From Pseudoneurospora amorphoporcata (taxonomy: Eukaryota > Ascomycota > Sordariomycetes > Sordariales > Sordariaceae): DNA of 64,000 bases. The stretch covers positions 62,001-126,000 of the forward strand of contig MU859077.1 of the NCBI GenBank assembly GCA_033297205.1, in the 5' to 3' direction. Positions within the stretch are counted from its first letter, which is position 1. Every line of letters starts with the position of its first letter. This document shows, in pieces, positions 45,879-55,044 of the stretch. Position numbers and translations under genes: made by a program. A model generated the notes under the pieces. It saw only the letters and a list, made by a program, of their open reading frames with translations, searched no databases and was not told the DNA's origin.

Positions 45879-46652
45879 GCGAAGAGCAGAGTTGATGATG
45901 AAAGTATGCAAGGTAAGGTACCAATACCGCAGCATTTGTACTTGGCTTATAGGAGATATGAAAATAGATAATTGGGTAATGGGCGATATATAAGACGAGA
46001 ACATTGTTCCAACACCACAGTAAAGATACCAAACCCCAAAATTGTACGAAAGGAATGGCAGGATAACAATGACAGACCTCTTTAATCCGTAGTTCCGTTC
46101 GTCCAGATTACATCACCCAGCGGCCTAATTTGGTCTAACTCATCCCTTGTTCATAGCCTCCGTCATGAATTCTCAGTCCTCTGCGTCTGTTTTCTCTACC
46201 AGAGCATTCATTCATCAACATATGATACCATATCATACCATCCCGTAACATCATAACTCCTATGAAGGATAAATCCGATGAATCACTTCCCACAATTTGT
46301 GTCAAACCCCTAATCACATGTGTGTGTGTGTGTGTGTGTGTGTGTTGTGTATGATCAACGAAATGAGAAAAGAAAAAGATATCAAGTGTGTTCCGATGGT
46401 CCTTTCACGATAAAACCCATTCTCGTTCCCAATATCATTCCTTCTGTGGTATCAAAATGTACTAACGAACAATCGCAATAACGCCTTCTCGCAATGTGTG
46501 CGTATAAATAAATAACGCTGTATCATAACAATGACAGATGCCAACATTCCCATGACTTCCATATTTTTCACCCTTCACATAACCATGCTTAACGTCCTTA
46601 ACTTCTCTCCCAAAACAATACATGCATCTTCTTGTAACCCGGAAATCCATCG
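45879..46652. other. Convergent 3' region, P450 / Fhl1-like gene
   Basis: Both neighbours end here. It is AT-rich with a (TG)n microsatellite at 46319-46345. No gene is supported. Confidence 0.55.
46319..46345. repeat. (TG)n microsatellite
   Basis: Thirteen TG units in the convergent 3' region between the P450 and the Fhl1-like gene. Confidence 0.9.
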
Positions 46653-49600
46653 CTAAGAAGCACCGGTTGCCGAACTCGGCATTGGGGGAGTTGCGGGCGG
46701 CGGCGGAGGCGCTTCCGCCGGAGGAGGGGGAGGTGGCGGCGGCGGAGGAGCTTCCATAGACGGTGGGGGCGGCGGCGGCGGAGGAGCAGCCTGAGTAGAC
46801 GGCGGAGGAGGTGGAGCAGGGGGAGAAGCTTCAGCCGGTGGAGGTGGAGGAGGAGCCTGAGTAGAAGGCGGAGGTGGCGCCGTAGAGGTGATGTTCGTTG
46901 TAGCCGGAGCAGAGGCCTGCGTTGGTGATCTCTGCTGCTGCGCTAGAGTTTGACCCGCTGCCTGGTGTTGAGGTTGAACGGGAACAGCGGGATTCGTAGC
47001 CGCAGACGATGCAGCAGGTGCAGCAGGGATAGGAGTCCGAGCTGGAGCCGGAGCAACGGACTGAGCGGCAGGAGGAACTGGGACTCTGGGCACAGAAACA
47101 GCTGGAGCAACTGGGCTTGGTTGGGCAGTCGGGCCAGGTGTTGAGGTACTCGGCCGAGGAACCGACTGAGGAACTGACTGGGAAACCGACTGAGGCACTG
47201 GCTGAGGAACTGGCTGAGGAGCTGGCCGAGCAGTTGAGTGAGGAGCCTGGTGAGCTGCCTGATGAGCCACGTGAGAAAGTGACTGAGGAACCGCCCGAGG
47301 AAGCGACTGGGGAACCGATGAAAGAGCCGAGTGAGGAGCTGCCTGGGCAACTGGCGGTGGAACAGCAGGTGCTGAAGCCACGTGAGCCGCGCCCACAGCC
47401 GCCGCCGCCGGAGTAGCGGGAGCAGCAGGTGAACTAACAGGCCGAGGAACCGACTGTGCGACTGGATGTGCAGCAGTGGAAGCCTGACCAGAAGTCACAG
47501 GCTGTGCCACCGGCTGGACAGCAGAATGGGTAACCGGCCGGGCAACCGCTTGAGCAACGGGCTGAGAAATCGAATGTGCAACTGGAGCTGAAGTGGCTGG
47601 AGCCCGGGCAGCAGCAGGTTGGGCAGCTGCGTGAGTGGCAGGAGCCGAAGCAGCAGGCGCGAAAGACGGAATCGAAGCAGCCGGAGCAGAACCAGAGATA
47701 GCTGGAGCTGGACCGGCTGGCTGAGAAAGTGGCTGAGCTGCTTGAGAGGCTACGCCTGTCGGCAGGGCGGGTACCGATGCCGGCGCAGGCATTGATGGCT
47801 GACCGGTGGATGGGGCAGACACTGATGCAGCGGCCGGCAAAGGAGCTCGAGGGATAGCTGCTGCTGGAGTTGCCGATGTGGCGTGATTAGGTGGGTTGTA
47901 CTTGGGAGCGGAAGATGGCGGCAAATGAGTTGCTGCAAGGCCAGATACATTTGATGAGACGGCCCCAGAAGCAGTCGTTGGCAGTGCTGATGGCATACTC
48001 TTATGACTGGAAGGTGCCGGTGATGATGCCGGAGGATTATAGACCCCAGATGCAGGCCGTGGGGTTGAGGCAGGGGTAATCGCAGGACCTCCCGTTTGGT
48101 AAGTTGCCAGAGACGATGGTCTTGGTGAAGGTACAGCTTGAGGAACAGCCGATGTCATGGCCCCCTGTCCAGAGGTGGATGCTGGCATTGTGGAAGCATT
48201 GGCAGGTCTAGCATACCCGGCGCTCGCTCCGGAAGAAGCTGTGGGAGGCGCTGTCAAGCCCGGAGGGCCGGTTGGCACGTAAGACATTTGACGAACCGTG
48301 GAAGACACCGGCGGGACAGATGTCGGCGCGGTGAATGGAGCAGCCGGGGCCGCAGTGGAAGGAGGCGCTTTGGAGACGGATGCATTGACTGAACCCGTTG
48401 GTGCGCCGGAATAAGTCTGTTGGCCCATCGAACTTGTTGGGACAGAGGCAGCCAGATTGCTCCGTGGCGTGCTAGTTGGAGCTGCAGTACTGACACCATG
48501 AGTGACAGGCGGGCTTCTAGAAACAGGGGCAGTGACTCCCGTAGCAGTCCCCGCGTGAACACCCATATGGGGCCCCGGCTGTGCAGGCCCTGGGGCAGCG
48601 GCGTTCACAGGTCGAGCTCCCATTGCGGCATTCGTGTGGTTAACCGTCGACGGTGCGATAGGGTGCCCGGAGGTGGGTGGAGCTCTAGGAAGCAATGGGG
48701 CCGGAGCGGGAGCGGGAGCTGCGGGCGTGATGGTTCTAGGTACTGCCGAAGGATTGCCGCCCTGCGGATTGACTCGCTGGGTCGCGCTCGGTGTAGCAAC
48801 TCTCTGAGCCGTGCCAGGAGCTGTCGCAGGGGCCATCGTATGATGGTTTGCGGGCGGTGCGCCTGGAGTTGCTGTCGCGTGAACTGGTGCCGGTGTTGTT
48901 GCGGCTACCTGTTTCCGTTGCCATTCTGCCACTTTCAATTTGATAGCAGGAATCAAAACCTTTTCGGCATTGTTGAACTCCCGCATCTCAGACTCCGTTC
49001 CTCGCGTGATGGTCTTGTCAGCTAAGCCGAGGACCTGATCGATAGCTGAGAGAACCAAGCACTCGGCCTTCTGTGAGTCCAGTTTGGCCTCCAAAGTGCT
49101 CACCATGGTGGCCTTGAAGGTGAGCAGAGTCTGCAGCAGATCTGGATCAAGCGATTTGTGGCTGGTGCCTTGAATTCGCTCCTCAAAGACACGGAGCACA
49201 ACCAACTCCAGTGATTCCTCATCGGGTATCATGCTTTTTGCGGTTAACTTCAAGCCACGGTTGATAACAGACATGGCGAGGATCTGCGGAAACTTTGATG
49301 TCTTCTGGATATATTCCAGCTTTTCAACCGTGACCTTGAAGCTCTCAAGCCATGAGATGAGCTCTGGCGCGATAACTGGACTGAGCTGCACTGGTGACGT
49401 GGTATTCGTTGTTGGTGTAGCTTGCTGGGCCGGCCTGGCCCCACCGGCAACCGGTACTCCAGTATGTGCAGTAGCGGGTGGCGGATTGACCCGTGGAACA
49501 CCGTTTATCTGACTTGGACCATTGACCGGGATAGAATGCTGTCTTGCCATGCTGTGGGGAGTGGCACCTGACTGTGCGGTAACAGTGGGCATGGGAGGCC

Positions 49601-52559
49601 TTGGTACGTATGGCGATGAATATGTCGCAGCTGGTGTACCAGACACCTGGCGTGCTGCGGTCGACGGCGTACCGTATACTTGGGCCTGTGCTGGTGGACT
49701 TGTTTGGGCAGCAGCCTGATAGGTTGACCGGGGAGGCTGCTGAGGCGGAACGCCGGGCTGGGGAGTTGGAGGATGCTGAGGCGGGTGCTGGCTGACTCCT
49801 GGCTGTCCGGTAGTGACATAGCTAGGTCGTTGGCCCATAGTGCCTGGATGATAGCTTTGTTGGACCCCGTTGTCTCCGTGGTACATGCCAGGATGAGGAG
49901 GCATGGGTTGCGGTGCATAGTGCTGGCCGAAGTTGTGCAAGGAGGAGGCGTGGTCAGGGGAAGGTGCCTTGCGCTTCTTTCCAGCATCAATGTCGATTCC
50001 GGGGACGCGGCTCCAGAGGTGAGTCTCCTCGTTCTTTTTGAAGGCATCGTTTCCAATGAGATTGTGTCGGACACTGCTTTCCCACCCTTTGGTATCCACG
50101 TTGAAGTAGTAGAAGGGATATTTCAACTGAATTCGTTTGTAGATCTGCTTGAGTGTGAGCCCGTCCGGTGCGGCAGACAGAACTTCGTCGATCAAGACGC
50201 CGTAGTTCTTGTTTGGCTTCTGCAGCTGTTCCTCTGTATAATCCTCCCTGCGCAGCTCGAGCGGAGGCGTCTTGGGTTTCTCGCGCCGCTTCTCCTTGAT
50301 GGTCTTTTCGGCGTCAGAAACATCGCCCTCTTCCCCATTCTTCTTGCGCGGTTTGTACTTGCGCTTCTCGGGTCTATCCGGGGCATCCTCAGGAAGGGGA
50401 TGTTTCCTTGGTCGACCGACCTTGCGCTTCACCGGCGGCTCTCCAGGCGGCTGAGGCGGTTGGTTCTTTTTGGCAAGCTCCATGGCCTGCTTTTTCCGAA
50501 GCCTCTCTTCCCTCTTGGACATGATGCCGTTCTTGGGCGGTCTTCCGGGACCTCGTTTCTTGGGAGGATCCATAAGTGGTACGCTGGACATGTCGGGGAA
50601 TTCTGGTCTCGGCTCAGGTTTCACAGATTGAGACTGAGATCGGCGGTCACTCTCGTCATCTTCTTCGACCTCTTCCTTCTCAACTGTTTCCATGACATGA
50701 TGGGGTGCGTCGGGCATGAGGAGGATGTCTTCGTCTGGAGGTTCTGATAGCTCACTTTGACTGTCGTCTCGGTCAGGATCAACGGACATGGGCACTCCAT
50801 TATCCTCAGGACTGGTGCTACGCCTGTCGACCTCGTGAATGCTCTCGAAATCGAAGCTCATCTCCTTTCCGCCTTCCGAGTACCTCCTGGCGGGTGTCTC
50901 CTCTGGTTCATACTCTTCGGCACCGGTCTTGCCTTCGGCTACACCGTTGATGATGAAGACAAACTCAACATCCTTGACTTGAAGACGGTCCCCGCTTTTG
51001 AGAACCACCTTGTTGTGGCTGTAGTGGACGTCTTCACAGAAGAAGCCGTTTTTGTGCAAGGGGATGGCTTCAAAGACGCCAGCCTGGGAGTTGAACTGAA
51101 TCTTCATGTGTTCTCTGGAGATGGCCTTTGTCTTGGCAGCAATGTTGGGGCCTGGGGAATGGATACCCAGGAAGGGTGTGTGGTGTGGAGAGGGTCGGAG
51201 AGCGCTGAGATTAACAGCTGCAGCTCCTGGGGTATGCGAGACGTATTGTCTGTTGGACACAGGGCCCTTTTCGTCACCAACGATTGTGACACCAGGGATG
51301 GAGCTGATGTCGGCTTCACCAAACGAATCCACAGGTATAGAAACACCGCCGTTCATCTTCCGCTTCTTGGGGGCCCTGTTATCTGACGGGCGTCCGTCCT
51401 CATCTTGGTCGTCATCCGACTCGGGACCCAACATGCCGCCCTCCTCACTGATGTACGACTTTGCGAAGCGGCGAGAGTCGGCAGAAGGCGGTGCAGGAGG
51501 GGTCAAGCCCCGGGCCTCGTACGCTTCTTTCAGTTGCTGGTATTGCTCGGCTCGACGCTCTTCATTCTTGGCTATCCTCCAGGCACGTTGGTCACGACCG
51601 ATGATGAGGGCATAGGTCGTCATTTGGAAGACACCATCGGCGAATTCTAGTCGGGCAAAGGACTCGAGCGAAGCGGCGGCGGCGACGGGTGGCTGGATTG
51701 TCCCGTGGACTGTTGTATGTGACAGATGAGGGGCATTGGCCTGATCGAGCTGCATCTGGGCCAGCGAGACCTGCGAAGGACGGACGGTATTTGGCGGGAG
51801 GGGAGGTATTTGCTGTAGCTGTTGTTGCTGGTTGGTTGCGGAGAGCGACTGGAGGAAGCTCATGAGAATATGGCCGCTCTGGGACTGGAGGATATCCATG
51901 GTGGAAGAAGGGAAGTCCATGTCGGCCATGCCGTCGGCCGGTGGGGGCGCGTGACTGTTGAAGGGAGGTATTGGTGTTTTGTCCATGGCGAGACCTGGGA
52001 GGTGTGAAGTTGAGTTGGAAAAGTTTCCTGCCATGGTTGGTCCTCCTGCTGCTGCCGCACCTGCAGTTGCCCCGACGCGCGTGGCCTGCGGGGTGTCCCC
52101 GCCACCTTTGAGGTCTGTGTTCGTTGTGCTGGAGTGGGCATTCCCGTTCGTCTTGGGCTGGTCGGCGGCATTATTCGTCTCGAGTTCGCTTTCTAGGGGC
52201 TGTACGGAAGGTTCGCGAGTACGAGGGTCGGGGACTGGATCAGTTAGAGGAGAAATGGCAGGTCGCGGGGGCGAGTTGAGGGTATAGCCGATGCCGTTTG
52301 CGAGGGCAAGAGCAGGAGCATCGAGGAGCTGTGGCTGTGGTTGTAGCAATGACGACTGCTGCTGCGGTTGTGACTGGGACGGGGTATCTGGCGGAGGGGG
52401 TGGTGCCGGCTGGGGCTCTGGCTGTGGTGGTGGTGGTGGTGATGGTGGCTGTTGTTTCTGTTCTTGCTGCTGTTCTTGCTGTTGTTGAATCTGGGGCTGC
52501 GGTTGTGACTGTGATTGCGGTTGAGCGCTCGCGGCGCCCGAGGGTGCGGACGAAGTCAT
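46653..52559 (-). CDS. FHL1: FHA and forkhead transcription factor, Fhl1-like
   Basis: A single frame of 1968 residues. An N-terminal Gln/Pro-rich region is followed by a split FHA domain (about 298-500): FARLEFADGVFQ, YALIIGRD, the core AISREHMKIQFN, then GFFCEDVHY and VVLKSGDRLQVKDVEFVF, with a disordered insertion. Two AT-hooks follow (RGPGRPPK near 666, KVGRPRK near 712). The forkhead domain at about 770-860 has KPNKNYGVLIDEVL, LKQIYKRIQLKYPFYYF and WESSVRHNLI. A helical region spans about 1050-1216. The last 750 residues are Ala/Pro/Ser/Gln-rich with QPVPQSV-type repeats and long polyproline blocks at the end. FHA plus forkhead in this order is the Fhl1 layout; yeast Fhl1 controls ribosomal protein genes with Ifh1. 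The extreme tail length is unusual. Confidence 0.92.
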   Translation of the reverse strand: MTSSAPSGAASAQPQSQSQPQPQIQQQQEQQQEQKQQPPSPPPPPQPEPQPAPPPPPDTPSQSQPQQQSSLLQPQPQLLDAPALALANGIGYTLNSPPRPAISPLTDPVPDPRTREPSVQPLESELETNNAADQPKTNGNAHSSTTNTDLKGGGDTPQATRVGATAGAAAAGGPTMAGNFSNSTSHLPGLAMDKTPIPPFNSHAPPPADGMADMDFPSSTMDILQSQSGHILMSFLQSLSATNQQQQLQQIPPLPPNTVRPSQVSLAQMQLDQANAPHLSHTTVHGTIQPPVAAAASLESFARLEFADGVFQMTTYALIIGRDQRAWRIAKNEERRAEQYQQLKEAYEARGLTPPAPPSADSRRFAKSYISEEGGMLGPESDDDQDEDGRPSDNRAPKKRKMNGGVSIPVDSFGEADISSIPGVTIVGDEKGPVSNRQYVSHTPGAAAVNLSALRPSPHHTPFLGIHSPGPNIAAKTKAISREHMKIQFNSQAGVFEAIPLHKNGFFCEDVHYSHNKVVLKSGDRLQVKDVEFVFIINGVAEGKTGAEEYEPEETPARRYSEGGKEMSFDFESIHEVDRRSTSPEDNGVPMSVDPDRDDSQSELSEPPDEDILLMPDAPHHVMETVEKEEVEEDDESDRRSQSQSVKPEPRPEFPDMSSVPLMDPPKKRGPGRPPKNGIMSKREERLRKKQAMELAKKNQPPQPPGEPPVKRKVGRPRKHPLPEDAPDRPEKRKYKPRKKNGEEGDVSDAEKTIKEKRREKPKTPPLELRREDYTEEQLQKPNKNYGVLIDEVLSAAPDGLTLKQIYKRIQLKYPFYYFNVDTKGWESSVRHNLIGNDAFKKNEETHLWSRVPGIDIDAGKKRKAPSPDHASSLHNFGQHYAPQPMPPHPGMYHGDNGVQQSYHPGTMGQRPSYVTTGQPGVSQHPPQHPPTPQPGVPPQQPPRSTYQAAAQTSPPAQAQVYGTPSTAARQVSGTPAATYSSPYVPRPPMPTVTAQSGATPHSMARQHSIPVNGPSQINGVPRVNPPPATAHTGVPVAGGARPAQQATPTTNTTSPVQLSPVIAPELISWLESFKVTVEKLEYIQKTSKFPQILAMSVINRGLKLTAKSMIPDEESLELVVLRVFEERIQGTSHKSLDPDLLQTLLTFKATMVSTLEAKLDSQKAECLVLSAIDQVLGLADKTITRGTESEMREFNNAEKVLIPAIKLKVAEWQRKQVAATTPAPVHATATPGAPPANHHTMAPATAPGTAQRVATPSATQRVNPQGGNPSAVPRTITPAAPAPAPAPLLPRAPPTSGHPIAPSTVNHTNAAMGARPVNAAAPGPAQPGPHMGVHAGTATGVTAPVSRSPPVTHGVSTAAPTSTPRSNLAASVPTSSMGQQTYSGAPTGSVNASVSKAPPSTAAPAAPFTAPTSVPPVSSTVRQMSYVPTGPPGLTAPPTASSGASAGYARPANASTMPASTSGQGAMTSAVPQAVPSPRPSSLATYQTGGPAITPASTPRPASGVYNPPASSPAPSSHKSMPSALPTTASGAVSSNVSGLAATHLPPSSAPKYNPPNHATSATPAAAIPRAPLPAAASVSAPSTGQPSMPAPASVPALPTGVASQAAQPLSQPAGPAPAISGSAPAASIPSFAPAASAPATHAAAQPAAARAPATSAPVAHSISQPVAQAVARPVTHSAVQPVAQPVTSGQASTAAHPVAQSVPRPVSSPAAPATPAAAAVGAAHVASAPAVPPPVAQAAPHSALSSVPQSLPRAVPQSLSHVAHQAAHQAPHSTARPAPQPVPQPVPQSVSQSVPQSVPRPSTSTPGPTAQPSPVAPAVSVPRVPVPPAAQSVAPAPARTPIPAAPAASSAATNPAVPVQPQHQAAGQTLAQQQRSPTQASAPATTNITSTAPPPPSTQAPPPPPPAEASPPAPPPPPSTQAAPPPPPPPPSMEAPPPPPPPPPPAEAPPPPPATPPMPSSATGAS
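46660..46880 (-). repeat. Polyproline-encoding repeats at the Fhl1-like C-terminus
   Basis: GGCGGC/GGAGGAGG-type purine-rich DNA on the plus strand encodes successive blocks of 5-10 prolines separated by STQA, AEA and MEA spacers, resembling formin FH1-type profilin-binding sequence. Confidence 0.85.
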
Positions 52560-54054
52560 CGCTTGCTCCGAGACAACAAGCTCCTTCGCCTACAGTAGTG
52601 GTGGTGGTGGTGGTTTGGGTGCCCTGTGCCAGTTTGTCAAACTTGGCAATGCGATCGGACGATGGGTGACGAAGACAGTTCAAAATGTCGCCAGGGCGGA
52701 AGGTGGAATGACGGGAAAGAAGATTGACGATTGAGTAGGACAGGACCTGACGACGGGACGGGGGACTGGAGCCGGAGACGGGACCGCTGCTACCTTGCAC
52801 AGATTCGACGGGGAAAGGGTCCGCGTTAGGTTCTCTAATGCGCAATCCGCAATCTGTAGTTGTAGCGACTAGCGCGTCCCCTTTGCTCTCTACGTGACGA
52901 AAGATACAATTGGCCTTGTATTGATGCCGGGAACAAAAGAAAGTCAGTCAGGGCAATGACAGACGGACGAATCGGGTGTATATGAGGACAGTCCCATACA
53001 AGTTCCTTCCTCACACCTACCTTAGGTACCTACAGTAGTGTACTACGATTGCGCTGCACTTGCTCTGCTTGAAAAAGGCTGACCTTCCACCCTTGCCTGT
53101 TGCGGAGTCCAAACTTTTTTTTGAAAGACCCGACCGACTTGGGGGAAGCAAGGCAGGGCTCCTGATTGGTTGATCAACATCCGGGATCCCCGCACCGTTG
53201 CAGCTGAGCTCCATTGCCCTTTTCATCATGACTCTTTCCTACGTACTGTACGCTAAAGTCTCCCGCCTTCACCTTCCATTTCTCGGTCTTGGACGTTCGC
53301 TTTATTCCAGTTCCTTCTTGACTTTGAATCTGTCATCTCTCTCTCTCTCTTTTCAAATGAAGGGCTGTCTCCACTAGCGTTTATTACCTATATCATACTA
53401 CATTCGCAGACGGGAGTGCATTCCCATTGTAAGGTACACTACCGGGTTCCCTCCGGCCCCTCCCCGGACCCACCAAGGACCGGACCGTTTGACGATCGGC
53501 CCATCCTCGGGTCCGACACTCATCGAGAACCGACATTGGGCAACATCCCCGCCGTCCTCTGTTACAACCTGAAACAGTATCTGGGCGGCTATCTTGCAGA
53601 CAGATAACAACCAAGAAGGAGGCGAGTGCCTTGCATGGTAGTGTTGTTAGCGCCACAGCCATGGCTACCACCATACATCACCAGGTCACCGTGCCACCAC
53701 CCCCAGCCCAGCCTCCACCATTACCTTAGGGATTTCAGCCCATACAGCTTCTTACTCCGAGTTGCTCCTTCACGTTGCAAATAATAGAGACCCCGAGCCG
53801 CATAGCCCCTAGGTTGTATTCTTATGGTTTGGATGGAATGTCAACACCAGAATGTTAACACTCCATTGTCGACATCTGCGTCTTAACTGCGCCGCTGGTT
53901 CAGCACTTGCAACAACTCCTGATACTTCAACATCTAGAGACTAGTTTCATGTTCTGTCATCGACCATGTGTCTATAACCTAATACTTTCAACCCATTTGT
54001 GCCCTCGGAATAGATACCCAATTTCTTCACCCTCAAACACATATTGTACATCTC
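52560..54054. other. Divergent intergenic region, Fhl1-like / membrane protein
   Basis: The 1.5 kb stretch holds the long leader of the Fhl1-like gene (a GGT/ACC run at about 52600-52616) and a (CT)n run at about 53335-53351. A CCTTAGGTACCTAC sequence lies near 53020-53034. No gene is supported. Confidence 0.5.
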
Positions 54055-54651
54055 ATGTGTGGCCCACAACACGAAACAAGGCACCGAGATGCCTCAATAA
54101 CACAACTATCCCCGAACGGACATTTCACCCTTCTAGAAGAGCACTCCAGGTCATCCTCAGTATATAACGAGATCGTCGAAAGCTATAGCGAAGCAAGACG
54201 AAAGAGTCACCAAATGAGTTTCTCCCCAACTGTTCGGAATATTGCTTCCCAACCGGCACTACGACGGGAGGAGTGGTCTACGCCCTACATGCAAATGCTT
54301 CTCGCTCTTGACAAGATCCCTCGTCTGCATAACATCCTCGTTTCCTACTTCACCTGGCTTCTGTTGGTTGCGTTCATCATCGTTACCGGATCTTTCACCT
54401 CATCAGAATCTGGATCCGTCATCATGCATATCCATATCACGATGCAACCGTTGTTCATCGCCAACCCAAGTTGCATGGCCCTCGGCATCCTAGCCTGTCT
54501 CTGGCTCGGCATCCGGTGGCGGAGGAACTATGTATGGTTGATTAACAGGCTGTATATGCACTTGTTTCTGAACGGATTGGCGGGGGTGCTAGCTTCGATG
54601 GCGAGTGTGTATGCGCAGGGCTGTTTGGGGTGTATAACTCTTGGTTGTTGA
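54055..54651 (+). CDS. Small multi-pass membrane protein, 3' end probably damaged
   Basis: The open frame encodes 198 residues. After a hydrophilic N-terminus (about 95 residues) come PYMQMLLALDKIPRLHNILV and a hydrophobic helix WLLLVAFIIVTGSFTS, a second helix CMALGILACLWLGI and a third LFLNGLAGVLASMASVY. I do not know a named family. The frame ends in CLGCITLGC, but from 54621 another frame continues as LFGVYNSWLLRRVNKFQSG and on to a stop at 54737-54739, looking like the natural cytosolic end of such a protein. The two parts are out of frame by one base and a fourth membrane helix seems to be missing, so a short deletion is likely. The start at 54055 is the first in-frame ATG and is uncertain. 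Could be a pseudogene or a truncated but expressed protein. Confidence 0.55.
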   Translation: MCGPQHETRHRDASITQLSPNGHFTLLEEHSRSSSVYNEIVESYSEARRKSHQMSFSPTVRNIASQPALRREEWSTPYMQMLLALDKIPRLHNILVSYFTWLLLVAFIIVTGSFTSSESGSVIMHIHITMQPLFIANPSCMALGILACLWLGIRWRRNYVWLINRLYMHLFLNGLAGVLASMASVYAQGCLGCITLGC

Positions 54652-55044
54652 GGAGGGTGAACAAGTTTCAGAGTGGGTATTATGGGAAGGGCAGTAGGAA
54701 GGTTGAAGAGGGTCAAGGGGGGCCAAGAAGAAGGGGTTAAAGGTGGGAGGTGGTGGAATGGGAGAATGAATGCGCCGCCTTGTGCGCCGGGGAGTGTTGT
54801 GTGATGATGATTATGTATGAGTATGGGTACATACAACGGAGGTAATAATACCCTTATGTGATGCTTGGGGAGGTTGTATATAAAATTCAAGCACCAGTAC
54901 TGATGCGTGTAATTAGTGCAGACATAAAGTGAAAAAAGACTCATGCAATCCAGGGTATCAAACTCAAACCAGCGCAAGCCAAACTTCAACTTCAGACTGT
55001 TCCCATCACCACACCTCAATATCTTACCTACCAACAGCCCAATC
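54652..55044. other. 3' region of membrane protein / molybdate transporter
   Basis: The first 90 bases hold the out-of-frame coding remnant of the upstream gene. The rest is the convergent 3' UTR region with nothing else recognised. Confidence 0.5.

Noticed and set aside
49773..50747. 324-codon ORF on the plus strand inside the Fhl1-like gene
   Set aside because: It is antisense to the forkhead and FHA region of a clearly coding minus-strand gene; its composition (long Leu/Val/Arg runs) is what antisense of that coding sequence produces.
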